A DNA stretch of 64,000 bases from Antennarius striatus (lineage: Eukaryota > Chordata > Actinopteri > Lophiiformes > Antennariidae). Made by a program: the position numbers and the translations under genes. Positions 22,342 through 35,020 of the stretch are shown in pieces (position 1 is the stretch's first letter; the number at the start of each line of letters is the position of its first letter). The notes under the pieces were generated by a model. It had not been told where the DNA came from. It made no database searches and saw nothing but the letters and a program-made list of their open reading frames with translations. The stretch is from NCBI RefSeq assembly GCF_040054535.1, contig NC_090787.1, forward strand, positions 14,453,001-14,517,000. The letters are read 5' to 3'.

Positions 22342-24105
22342 AGATCCTTTTTTTATCATATGGCAATTACATTAATTTGCTTTCATGTACTATAAAACTT
22401 TAAATATCACGAAAGTAAAGAATATTGGCAAAACTTCAATCATGCCACAAGATCAAAAACTAAATGAAATGATAAGCTGTAGGTCATTTAATACTTTCAA
22501 ACCAATTTCTTAGTCAACAAAATTCAATTGTAAATTTACCTTGTAAAACTATGCAGGTCTAAGCACAAAGCAACAAACAAAAAATGCTCCTTAAACAAAA
22601 AATGCTCCTTAAAATATGTTTTATTCTAAAATTAAGTTATTAAGCTTGGAAGTTTGTTTTACGATTTAATGGGTCACTAACACCAGCAAATGTATTGTCC
22701 TTTTTAAAATAAAAAAAAAGACAATTACAAGTAAACATTTTTTAACAGAGATGGTTAAAAAGATTATGATTATGGTTACTATGATCTAAATGCAGATAAA
22801 CAACAGGCCACAAATGATTTGTAAAATGATCTGCCAGACAGAATATCAAGCAAATTTATTCAACATTGTGTTCCTGAGTGTGACTCTCACTTTGTCCTAA
22901 GTATGACACATAATGATGATAACACACTAGTCTGCCAAAACTGCAGCCTTACAAATATATGTAACAATTAGACCTATTTTATTTATGAATATGATATTTT
23001 TTAGTCACTATTGATGCTGAGGAAAAGAAAACACAAGTTCTGAGTAATTGGTTGATTCCTCCCTTTTCTGGGTCTACAGGCTTCTTGAGGCAACAGAGGA
23101 GATTTATGTGTTCTGTCACAGTGACAGCTCTCTTTTAAAAACCTGCCGATGTCGCAAGTGCCAGAGGGAAAGGTCATTATATTGTTCCTCCGAGGAAAAT
23201 GTAACTGTCAAACTGACTTAGCTATAAGAACGAAAAGAAAGCATCATCTATTTTTATCTAAACAATGTCCTCTGTTCACATACAGTATGTTGTTCACTTG
23301 GTGTCACTACTTTGCATCATTGTGTGGCTTGAAACATTAATGTAGTTTCCCCTCATACATATCAAATTTAAAGTGTTTCCCTTCCAAAATAACAAAAAAT
23401 CCATTATTGTTGAAGATTTTTCAGCGGTCCAGTCGCTGAATGAAAATATGAAATACAGTATAGATTGCTGTCGAATATGGAGAGCAACATTGCCATCTAG
23501 TGGAGAAAAAATGCAAATGCAGCAGATGCAGATTATTTTTTGTGATGCACAAAAATATCAGATGAGAGACAGTCATTGTCCTCTTTAATTATTAACATTC
23601 ATTCATTATTATTGCTAAAATGTCATAAGGGCAACAGCGAGTTCCTAATGTGTTTATTATCAATATCCACTAGAATGATCAGGAAGGGCAAGAAAAACAG
23701 CAGTACTGGCAGACGCCCTATAGATGTCAGTCTTCTGCAAGATATATTTTGATAGACGGTCAAACGCACAAACATGGGTGCAAGCTTAGCACTGACACCC
23801 AGCAGAGGCATGTTAGTTTAGTGGTGGCTACTGATTCACATTCTGTAGATAAGTAAATGACTTATGCTGGTGTAAGGATCAGAGCCTTGCTAGCTTTATT
23901 GTGATTCAGATAATTAATTCATTATTATTATTTAATCATAACCTTTATTACTCATTAATATTTCATGATTTAATTTAATTAATGTTATTTTATTCAACAC
24001 TTAAAACACAACCAAATTCTCATTCCTACCCTGAGTGTTCTATGTAATCACCATTGATGATTATATATATTGATTATATATATAGATGATTATATATATA
24101 TATTA

Positions 24106-24165
24106 TATATTCACAAATTTCCCCACTGTGGGACAATAAAGGTCTTTTATCTTATCTTATCCATT
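24106..24165 (+). repeat. Retrotransposon 3' tail with (TTATC)n end
   Basis: The sequence ttccccactgtgggacaata followed by aaggtctt and TTATC units is a typical 3' end of fish LINE/SINE families. It includes a short inverted repeat (cccactgtggg). Only the tail is recognised; upstream is a TA-rich run. Confidence 0.6.
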
Positions 24166-27100
24166 CTAGACCTACTGTGGTTCTTTGTACCAGGTTGTGG
24201 CAGCAGCCACAGGATTTTGTGCTGACTCTTAAGTATCAGAATGCAGAGCACATTCTTTAAGCAATGCTTTATTTTAAGTAATTACACAGAGCTAATGGTT
24301 AAACATAGAATAAAATACACAGTAGATATAAAATATCAACAGAACATCCTCAGGAAACTTTGCTACTGTTTATGCATGTTCTTCTTTAATTAAGGCCTAC
24401 AAAAGCACACACCATTTTGACTGGTTATTTCTTTACATCAGAAGAAATATTATTAGTATAAATAATGTATTGCTAGACATGCATTTTGTATTTGTGCATA
24501 GGGCTGCTTGTCTGAAGATACACTTAGACTAATGTCTCCCTTTCCTTTTGTACAAGATGAAAAAAAAGTCAGCCAAGCAGTTTTGTGAAGACCATGTCAC
24601 ACCTGCCTCTTTTAATTGCTCGACAGATGTTGAGTAAATTAAGTTCAGCACAATAAAAAGGTGATAATATTGTAGTGATTCCATCGAGAATGAGCTGGAA
24701 TGCGATTGCATTCGCTGCTCGCTCAGCGCGGAGTTTATACTGAACTATTATATGAAGAGACTTTCTTGAATGTATTGTGAATATCCTGGTGTTCGTGCTT
24801 TTTGTGCATTCACACAACAAAAAGGTTTCAACAATCTTATCGGAGATCTTTACCATAAAGTGTGAATGTGTTCAACAGCTTTGTGGAATATCTATTTAGG
24901 TTATTTGTCGCTTTTTTTAGTGGGTTAGATCCCAGACTCTTGCTCTCCAGCAAATGGATATAGCAGACAGTTCTACAGGTGAATAGAGCGATAGCATAAA
25001 TCACTGTGACTATAACTGAACTTACAGTACACTGTGTGTGCATTGCTTTCAATAGCACATGCAAATGAGAATAAAAAAGCAAAACATCATGAAGTCAAGG
25101 ACATTCAATGCATTTATTTTGGATATCTTAAGCAGTATGGACTCATTTTTTTCAGGTCTGACAAGAAAAATGGCAGATTAAATATTACATGCCAAAAGGC
25201 TTTTTGACCGTTCATTTCATCACAAGACTTTTAATTAACATGTACATAGAAATTCTTACATACAAAGAAAGCTCTCTTCCTGTTATCGCTGACGTGTTGG
25301 TTATAGTTTAAACAGGCAAAGCTATTTTTACAGTTCAAATTATGGAGAAAAAACCCCCCAAATCATTACAGATAAATCTGAGAGACGCTCACTTTCATTG
25401 AATGGCAACACAAATTATCTAATATCTGTCAATAAAGTGGCCCAACACAGTAGTTAAAATTTAAATTTCCTCTCCAGCTTCCTTTAGCTCTCACAATCTT
25501 CACCATTTGTGCAAACACTGAAAAATCTGTTATGTTACAGTAAGCACATGAACAGCAGTGCCATCCAGATGTCACATCGACGCCATTGTTACCTGATGCC
25601 AGGAATTTCTGGAACAAAACAGGAGGAGACTTCTTTTTTTTTTTTTTGCGTTATAGTGACAGTTTAATGTCTATTAAATGGACCATCGGAAGCAGGAGTC
25701 AGTCGGCAGTTACCATCACAATGGCAACCTCTAATTGCACACATCTGATTGAGATGTGCTGATTAGATTGCTTCCTAATCTCTGTGGTGTAACAGAAGCT
25801 TTATTACATTTAAAGACGAGTGTTATTTACAGACCCTTTAACATTTCTAAATGCTATTTCAGCTTGTTTCATTGCTTCCTCTAATGTAAATCTCTAATGA
25901 GGTCCAGTCTGTTGGCTGGGCCTAACAGAAGGCTTTTAATAGAAGTGTAACACAGGTGTTAGTGACAATAACACAGACACATGATCTCTACCTCCTCATC
26001 TCCTGGAATTCATCTGAACTTATTGGATGTCTGGATTGTAGCCTCAACCGCAACTCAGGGTCATACTTGCACTGCATTCTCCTTCTGCTGCTGTTTCATA
26101 CAGTTAAGCCAACATTGCAGACAAGCTCCCAGCTGTTCATCAAGTCATAATGTTCAGCATCAGCCTTTTAGCTACCAGCAATCCCTCTGCAGTTTCTGCA
26201 TAAATTGGATTCTCTCCTTTCATATAATGGTCATAGGGAGACTTTAAAGGCAGACATAACAAGACTTAGTCATCATATCTGCTCACCATGTGTTGCTTGG
26301 TTGAAATGTGCATATTTTTCTCATCAAAATCTAGTCATTTTTAAACACAATCTACAACAATAAATGTCTTCACAAAACTTCATCCCTTCAGCCTCAGGAA
26401 ATTTGGATAAAATGTGTTCACATGAACAGCAACAAACAACAAACTTCTCAGCAGGTACTTTCAAACTCAGTCTACTGCTGTAGTCTTGAAAAAAAAAAAT
26501 CCTCCCATAAAATATTGGATTTGCCTATTTAGACAGTTATGTATGACACACACTGTCACCAGTGCAAATACATGGACAGCCGTTCCTGAAGCATGTCCCC
26601 CACCCACATGGAGGAGGCAGCTAAACAGATAACCAGTCAGTTGATTCTCCTTGCCCAAAAGTAAATGATTACTACTAAATTTACTAGATGCAACTAGTTA
26701 TATGTGGCCATAATTTTGAATTGGGATTTATTCTTCGAAAGTTTTATTGCATATGCCCAATTTTTCTAAATTTTTTAAATTAATTTCCCCAATTTTCCTT
26801 AAAAAAACACAAAAAGGCCTCAAACATTGTCATGTGTTTCTCTTAAATTAGTGACAACATAGTACGGTGTGTAGGGTGTGATGTAGAAGAGTCGGGTAAT
26901 GGAGCCCATTTGTGTTCCAGCGGTTCTTTTTGATCAAACGACACAGATAAAGATATCGCCCTTTAGTTTTTGCCTTAAACTCGCACTGAGTCACAGTTGA
27001 GTAGTAGCTGCTGCTAGGAGACGATACACCTGTGACAAACACTTTGTGGCTGAATGATGTCTAAATATTACTGAGCTTTTCCAGGGACTGAGGTCCTAAC

Positions 27101-29812
27101 TGTGTTACATCCCTTTTTTCCCCTCATTGCTACAATCTAAGGTAGCTACTCTTGTCGGTTTGCTGGTGAAGAAAATGAGGTGTGTTGGACATTTAATCAA
27201 CGAGATGACGACAAATATGAACTATGAACACAACTTTTTTGCTAACTGTTCTTGCTTCATGTCGGAAGGATTCTACTCAATGTGTCTTTGTGCTTAAGTT
27301 GTTTACATATAATTCTGGCTGATGCAATGTCGACAAAGCTCTTTGCAGTTTAAGTAGAGTATCAAAACAGATGCAAGGAGAGCAACACTTTGATACCGTA
27401 ACATGGGCGTAATAATCAATTACCTACCTTATATAATTTATTTAAGTTCATATAGCTAAACGTGGTCTCACAATTCTCATTAAATTAATTTGCTATTGAT
27501 TGTTTCAGGTAGAAATGCCCTTTGTGAAAATGCTTTATTACTACTTTTGTATATCTCCTGATACAGAAAAAAACATTTATTAGATCTATCATGATATTGC
27601 GGCCAAGTTTGAATTGAGCGAAGTGGCGGATCTGTGGGGGGGGGGGGGTTTCTTCGTGGTATTAGCAGTTTTGACTGTGAGCATTTTCCATAAATTCAGA
27701 CTTTATCAGACTATCAGTTGGCTTCAAACCAAACTGACAGCAGCATGGATGTTCCCACAAAATGATCCATGACCTTCACATCAATAGATGCCTACTGAAA
27801 AGCACAAACTACAGTCAGTGTTGCTACAGGGTATTTCAAATTATCCACTCATAGCAGGTTAAGCACAACCAGATGATGTTATTAAGGAAATATCGAACAG
27901 TGTAAAACACTGTGGAAATAAACACTTGTGTGTCAGCTTGTTTTATATAGTTGGAATGAAGCGTTTACATGACAAATGCACTTATTTGATTTTTTTTCTC
28001 TAATCCTAGGCAAATTTTAATGAGGGTATCCTAAACTAGCTTTATTTAGAATCTTGACTGGATGCTTCCTACTTATTATTACTAACTTGACTCTGTAATT
28101 TCAAAACTTAGGACAATAGATGGGGAACTAGAGCATCTGAATTTAAAATTTCATTTCCATGGACCTTATTTATTGAGCTGAGGGGAGAAAATGTTCATAA
28201 ATCATCAGATTACAATAGGAGCGAATAAAATGTCTATAAAGTAATTTAAAGACTTTACAAAAAAAATGTGATAATATAGAAAACGTAAGATATTAATTTA
28301 CCAGTGACATATTCATTTGCCAGAGAGATTAATCGAGTGTCTCATGAGACTCTGAAAAATGTCATCTAGCAGGGCTATGTTTCAGATGAAATGTTTGTAG
28401 TGCCACCAAAAAGACATCTGACCTCAAATGTCTCACATGTCTCATTTTGACCCAAAAAAGAGAAAATGCATAAAGGGTAGATGTTACTAGTAAATGTAGT
28501 TGCTTGTATCAGCAACACAATTAACAACCTAATAACTTAATATATTTATTATTCAATTTATTATGTGCAATAAAGTTGAAAAGTCTATTATGAAGCAGAA
28601 CAGATGTAATGTACATTATTTATGATCCTTATGATCAATGACCGATCAACATACGTATGGGAAGTTTTGAGACATCTATCACTGACATTAAATTGTCTAT
28701 GAAATGAATAAACAATGTTAAAAAAATGTATCAAATGATATCCTCATTAATTATATTGATATTAAGTTCAAATAAGTCACCACATTATTTCACTGCACCA
28801 CAAATGGCAGTGCTACACAAAATTAATTTATGTTACACGCAGAAGAGTTCAATATTCAGAGCTGCACCTGATCGATCAATATGCTATGCGCCTAGTCTTT
28901 GTTCTTTCCCATTGAATCGCATTCTCCCTGACGAAAACCTTAAACATGACAAAAAACAAGTGATTCCTTAATATGAAAAAAAAGTGTTGTTATCTGAAAA
29001 ATTTGGAGGAAATACAATCAGAGAGGAGACATGAGAAATTACTGTTAAAATAACAGCTGTCATAGCACTTGCACTTTGACATTTAGTCAACAAGTAATTT
29101 GATAAGGAGGTCTTTTGAAGGACTGTGAGATACATGACAGAAAGCATTACAGAACCCAGACTTAAAAAAAACAACAACAAAAAACAAAACAAGCACCCTT
29201 CTATCTTCATGTTTCGACATACTGATTGGACTTAGAGGCATTGTAACTATCCCGCAAAAGAAATGACAGGCATGTTTTATTCCTCTTCTATCTGCTCTGA
29301 GACTGGTCTTTGTGGACCACAGCGCCGTTTGTTGTCAGCTCTACAAACACAAATGTAAGAGCAGCCAGTGTGACGGAGATGGGCGTAACAACTGAATGCA
29401 GATGATCTCATTCACAGTCAGACCACACACACCAGCCACGCTGACACATCATCACTTGCAATATTTACCTGCTTTTTTTAATTCACAGAAAACCACTACT
29501 GTAAAATCATCAGTTATATTTTACTCAGAGAATGATTGTTTCCTCCCTTCTCTCTCTTTCTTTCTCTCTCTCGAACCTGTGGTGTGTCAAAGGTGTTTTA
29601 TGTTTAGCATTGAGTGAGGAACTTGTGTTAAGTAAGTTGTTGGTTTAATTCACATATATTTTGCTTATGTTTCTACATATTACATTACTTGCTTTTGAAA
29701 TGTGAGTTCCTGTTTGAATGAATCTCTTTTGGATTTTGTGTCAATGTTACTATCTTGTATTTTGATTTTTATGAATAAACGTGATTTTAAAAATCTCTCT
29801 CTCTCTCTTTAC

Positions 29813-29861
<49 letters not shown>

Positions 29862-30591
29862 CATACTGTTATCTTTGTGTTTTCTTTGGAAGAGTTGTCT
29901 GCAAGATTGTACTTGAGAAAACACTGTGCACTGGACTGTATCCAAAATAGAAGCATCCAATAGTCTTTTGCAGTTTGGTTTGATACATCTGTACTGCATG
30001 CATATGACACGGTTTTTAGAGAGAGTTTTTTTTTTTCATTAAAACAATAGAATGTACTCAAAATAAAATAAATATATTATTAATGCTATTAATTAAGCAT
30101 GACTTACAGCACAGACATCTTTTGAATCTCTCCTCAGTTGTCCATATAATGTGGATATGTGACATGCAACCATTAGTTTCTCTACAAATGCATCAATCAG
30201 CTGCAACGCTGGCACAGACATTCATTGATTTGAGAGAGAATGTCAAAATTGAAAGCAACATGGTCTATGGCAGTTTATTACAACTGTATTTTTTCCACTC
30301 AGTTTGCTGTCTTATTCAACACAAAACATAAATAAAAGGCAAAAATTAAACGAAATAAATACATATAAAAAGCATTTAAAGATTTAAGACACCAAAGGGC
30401 ATTCCGAGGCAGAGCTCACAGACTTGGCAGTTTTCCTAAAGAAACTGGAGAGCAGTTGGATCACACTGAAGCAAAGAAACAGACGGATGCAGGAGTCGGA
30501 TTAACGGTGAGAAAAAAATGAGAGACACAGTCAAAAGTAGGGTTGGAACTCGTCTATGATGAATGTTTCTCTCTCTTTTAAGGCCAAAGCC

Positions 30592-31336
30592 TCACCAGCG
30601 GGCCACTTGACTCGTGTAGTCCTCGGTGGTGGTGGGGAAGTCACTATCAGTCCCCTTCACAAACCTTCCTCCCCCTCTGTTTTTGGGTGCCCATGGCCTG
30701 TCCTGCTCTTTTTGCTCCCTCATCCAACGCCTCTCCTCACGCCTCTTCAATCGCACCTCCTGGTGCTCCCTTTGGCGGCTGAACTGGAAACGCTGAAGGA
30801 AGAGGTCCTTTGCGTACTCGTACAACTGCACATCCAGGAAGTTGAGCTCTTCAATCCTTCTGCGCACAAGCTCACTTAGGTCCACGTTGGCGGCTCGCGT
30901 GCTGTTGATCTGCGTGAAAGCTGAGATGAAGCGCAAGCTGAACGTCCGCTCAAACAAGTATTGCGTCTTGCGTTGAAATTCGGTCAGGCCGTAGAAAGCC
31001 ATGTTCTTCAGGTTGCTCATGGCGCTGCTCAGAAGGATGTGGTTGCGCTGGCTCTCGTTCATGGAGGACAGGTTGTAGCAGCCCACCAGGCTCAGGTCAG
31101 CTAGCATCCGCACCTGACGGTTGTTGGCCAGGTTGGATGGGCAGTTCATGAATTCAGTCAGAGTCACACCGGACCAGTCGTCCCCGCTGTAACAAGTCGG
31201 CAGCTCATCCTGGGTCGGGGAACGTCCATCACACATATGGAGGGCGGTTTTCCATGTGGCTCCACGCTGGACGTGCTTCCATTCGCTCAGGTAGCGAGAG
31301 ACTGGGTCACGCAGCATGGTGATGTAGTAGAAGTTC
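30592..31336 (-). CDS. hs6st3: Heparan-sulfate 6-O-sulfotransferase 3, last coding exon
   Basis: Golgi type II membrane enzyme that moves sulfate from PAPS to the 6-O position of glucosamine in heparan sulfate. The exon starts at acceptor tattttgcag|G (AG at 31337-31338) and encodes NFYYITMLRDPVSRYLSEWK, the 3'-phosphate-binding region for PAPS, then a long catalytic C-terminal half. It ends in a charged, Arg/Glu-rich tail and EDYTSQVARW, stop at 30592-30594. The final residues match human HS6ST3 (EDYNSQVVRW), not HS6ST1/2, which I recall ending in HIIEKW. Possible N-glycosylation sites are NLS and NES in NLSSMNES, and NST. The exon holds about 247 of some 470 residues. The first coding exon (membrane anchor, 5'-phosphosulfate loop) is off the right edge. 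Teleosts often have two hs6st3 copies; which one this is cannot be told. Confidence 0.95.
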
Positions 31337-32989
31337 CTGCAAAATAAAGACAGAGAGCTGTGAGCACATCATCATCATTGCAAAGGGCCGTCCTGCATTG
31401 TGCTGACAGATGGTGACCTTTGTCTGTGTATGAAACAAGGTTGGATGCTAATTGGCAAACTGAAAGTCTCACTAATGAGATTATTATACTTTCTCTATAT
31501 TGTCCTTGAAAATCCTTGCATCAGAGAAATAGTTTCACCAAACTGAGCTGGAGTTATTTTCATTCCATGGATATTTTTCACCTAGCACAATGGAGAGTAA
31601 TTGGTAATCAAGACCAATTGATAAAACTTAGACATACAGAAAACAATCGGGGCTGACCCAAATAAATCCAAACATGTCACAGTACAAAATAATGAGGTTT
31701 CAGTTTTTGTGCCTCAAAACTGTTACACATTTAACTGGGTTCACTATTGTTTTTTGACCAATCAGAGCGGTGCATTTTATAGGGGGGAAAAACATTTTGC
31801 AGGCGGCAAAAAAATCCTGCAATTTGAGGTACAAACTGTTGCCTGGCCCAGATAATTAAGATGTCTACAATCATCGCCAAATCATTCACTGATAACAGAA
31901 AACAAGCTGAGCATAGATTCAGTGGTGTCCTGCAGTGTCAGCAAAGAGATGATCAAAGACAGGAGGTTGATGAAAGAAGGAAAAAGCAATTTTTCACCTC
32001 AAAGTTGAAGCTATACTGCTCAACATATCAAACAGTGCTTAAAGGGTGATGTTACAGCTGCCCTTCATACCAAGGTTGAAGCCCCCCAAGGAGAACTACA
32101 GACATGTCAAAGTGCATCCTGATGGAAAACAATGATTGGACAAGTGTTGGTCAGGTAAACCTCTCCGGAGGTGATGTTGTGTGAGTGCCATGTGAATATT
32201 TAATGATGCGACCCCCTTGCTGGAGAAGTGTCTGGAAGATAAAGTGAAGGGCTGCAGCACTCGCAGAGCTGCTTCACTGCTGTTATAACACAGGAAATAC
32301 CCACACAGTCCCACCCAGGATTCAACACTTTATCATTGCCATTTTCTTTGGTACAGTACTTGCATAAAAAAACAAAAACAACTACTAACACACAGCAAAA
32401 AGAAAACCTTAGAATTCCCTCAGAGAGAAAGAGAAAGAGCAAAACAAAGAGTCTCATATGCTTATATTTATACTCCTGAAGGTGAGATTCAGTGCAAAAG
32501 ATTGAAATCGACTAGCATTGAGCAGACACTGGAATATTTTGCAGAGACTTGATTCAGTCTGTGTTTTTCATAAGTGAAAAACTGCAGTTTATCTCGATTT
32601 GCATCTGGTTTTTTTTTAACAACTTGTTCCATGTTTGTCCTTATCAGTTCTCTTAAATCAGCTCTATAACACTGAGATATCATCACAGGTGTTATCAGAG
32701 TCTGAGTCAGCTTCACTAACTCTGATGAAGAGGAAGGGCAACATCTCCATGAGCTGTTTTCTCTAAACGGTATTTATCTAACAGAAAATGTGTGTTGTAT
32801 TAAGCTATCATCTTGCCTGATACAAAGCAAAAAAATTATATGAATTCAATGTCAGTAACTTTTGAGGTCATCGACACGGAAGCAGTGAACACTTGCCTTA
32901 AATCAAAATAACACAGATTCATGTACGACCAGTTTGTGGTGGTTTCCAGGAGCACATGAGTGCTAGGATATGAGTGTCATCATAATGGC

Positions 32990-33345
32990 TTCCTGAGGAT
33001 ACTGCAAAATATGGTAAAAGGCAACTCCTGGATCCACCTCTTTATCTGGATCAGCTCCAAAATTCAGCAGTTTGGCACATATACACCCTCACAGCAGGGT
33101 TCACAAAAAATTGTTGGGTAGTTTAAGCATAATTGATAAAATGCTAAAAATCCCCACCTAGCATCATTGAGGTAAATGAAACTAAATCCTGTAAACACTT
33201 ATCCAGAACCATTCCAAGATTTAATGAGTTATTTCCTGCATATGCTCAACCCTCCTACTAAGTTTCATGAAAATCTGTTTGTGTAATCCTGCTAACAGAA
33301 CGAATGTTGGCACAAAAATCACCCCCCCTGGCAGAGGTAATCGTA
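32990..33345 (+). repeat. Dispersed fish repeat ending in ...ggcagaggtaat
   Basis: The block atgctcaaccctcctactaa, gtttcatgaaaatctgtttg, cctgctaacagaacgaatg and cccctggcagaggtaat resembles a repeat I have seen widely in fish genomes (...cctccttggcggaggtaat). The left border is unclear and the class is unassigned. Confidence 0.5.
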
Positions 33346-33567
33346 CCACAGGCATCCTAGCATCTTAACATCAAATCTTCATCATTTATCATTTGTCCAG
33401 TTACTTTTAGGGTGAGGACAGAATGTGTTGAATTAGTGCACAGGGGAGTTGTGGATGGATCTGGGAACTCCAGCCATAAATTAAATTAAACTGAGTGCGA
33501 ATTTAACACAAGACTAAAATCTTTGTTTTACTAAATAATACAATTCCATGATTGATTGATGATTGCC

Positions 33568-33611
33568 ACCACCACCACCATCATCATCTTCATCATCATC
33601 ATCATCATCAT
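33568..33611. repeat. (CAC)n/(CAT)n trinucleotide microsatellite
   Basis: Five CAC-type units followed by about ten CAT-type units with one interruption, in hs6st3 intron 1. Confidence 0.95.
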
Positions 33612-34544
33612 TGCCATCCTTTGACTGAGATCTCAGATGCAACATGTTTCCACCAGTTCCTGTCATAGCTTATTGGAAAGCTACATTGTGTAGTAGAGAT
33701 GAAAATCATGCTTTCAAATGTAGACCCTCCATGCACACCAAATATTCCTTATGTGAGGATTTGTTTCTTGTTTTGTTTTGAGTATTGAGTCGGAATTTTG
33801 CTTTTATTAACATAAAGTTTTAAAATTGTCATGACAATCAGTTTTAATTATAACTAAGAAAATCAGTGTTTACTATATGCCATAGAAGGAAGTGTTAGGA
33901 TGCATCAAACTTTTTGTGTAATAGTTTGAGAGCGTGGTGTAAATTGAAGAGAGAGAACCTGGTCTCATGCCTCAAAACTTCACTTATATGTCTTGAAAAC
34001 AGTGTGTAAGGGTAAGGGTGGACACTGACGAGATGTGAGGTAACACTTTTGTGGAAGTGAAATATGACAGCTCAAAAAACTTTCACCTTAATTCAAACAT
34101 GAATCCAACTTTTCCTCAGGTACAACAAACATAAAGATTGAAAGAAAAGAAAAACCTCACTGAAAAAACAGCAAAATATCTAGATGTGCAAACAACAACC
34201 CTGTCCCCCTCTACCTTCCACAAGATTGCCAAAAATATGCTGTGACTTAATTTGTGAAAGATTTGTCCTAACTGTGCTGTCGGAATGCTGATGTGGCGAC
34301 TGCTTCCTGACACTTGCTCCCAGAGTCTGCTGGCTGCACATATATCCTCATTAGACTGTCTCTGCAACATAAACACATGCAGCAAGTGTTGTCTGAGTGC
34401 ACTCAACAGCCCAAAGGTCAGTTGTATGCACCATCAGTGTCAAAACTCATCAGGATCAATGGGTCTGCACAGCTGTCACAAGGAGTCCTTTCCACAGAGA
34501 ACAGAGGTACAGATGAAGACGGATTTTTCGGGGTGTCATATATG

Positions 34545-34779
<235 letters not shown>

Positions 34780-34976
34780 TGTATATGTGTGTATAGACAC
34801 ACACGCACACACTTGGCTCTCAAAACTTCAGAAAAGGCTGCCGAGTCGTCAGTACAATCCCTTTAGTGCAGCTCATTAGATGCATCATGCAACCACAGCC
34901 ACTACAGTAGTTTCCATTCTATGCACCAATTTTCACCCTATTCTGGTGAAAACAGTTTTTAAAAAGGCCATTCATT

Positions 34977-35020
34977 GAAGGTTATAATCCAGTGAGCCTT
35001 ATAGTGCGGAAAATACTGTA
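34977..35020. repeat. Terminal fragment of a fish MITE (cttatagtgcggaaaatac)
   Basis: The string gagccttatagtgcggaaaa followed by tactgta resembles the end of a dispersed DNA-element family in fish (gcgccttatagtccggaaaat). A TA run follows. Only one end is seen. Confidence 0.45.

Larger units (their letters stand above)
20101..30200. other. mbnl2-hs6st3 intergenic region
   Basis: About 10 kb without a recognisable gene. Contents are AT-rich DNA, pentanucleotide and TA microsatellites, a LINE/SINE tail at about 24106, and a TC/TA/GT microsatellite at about 29795-29860. OXGR1, an intronless-coding receptor of about 337 codons that I recall at this place in human, is absent: no frame of that length exists. 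The left part may hold distal mbnl2 promoter elements, and 30000-30591 probably includes the hs6st3 3'UTR. Confidence 0.6.

Noticed and set aside
30556..30879. 107-codon plus-strand frame
   Set aside because: It is the antisense shadow of the hs6st3 coding exon.
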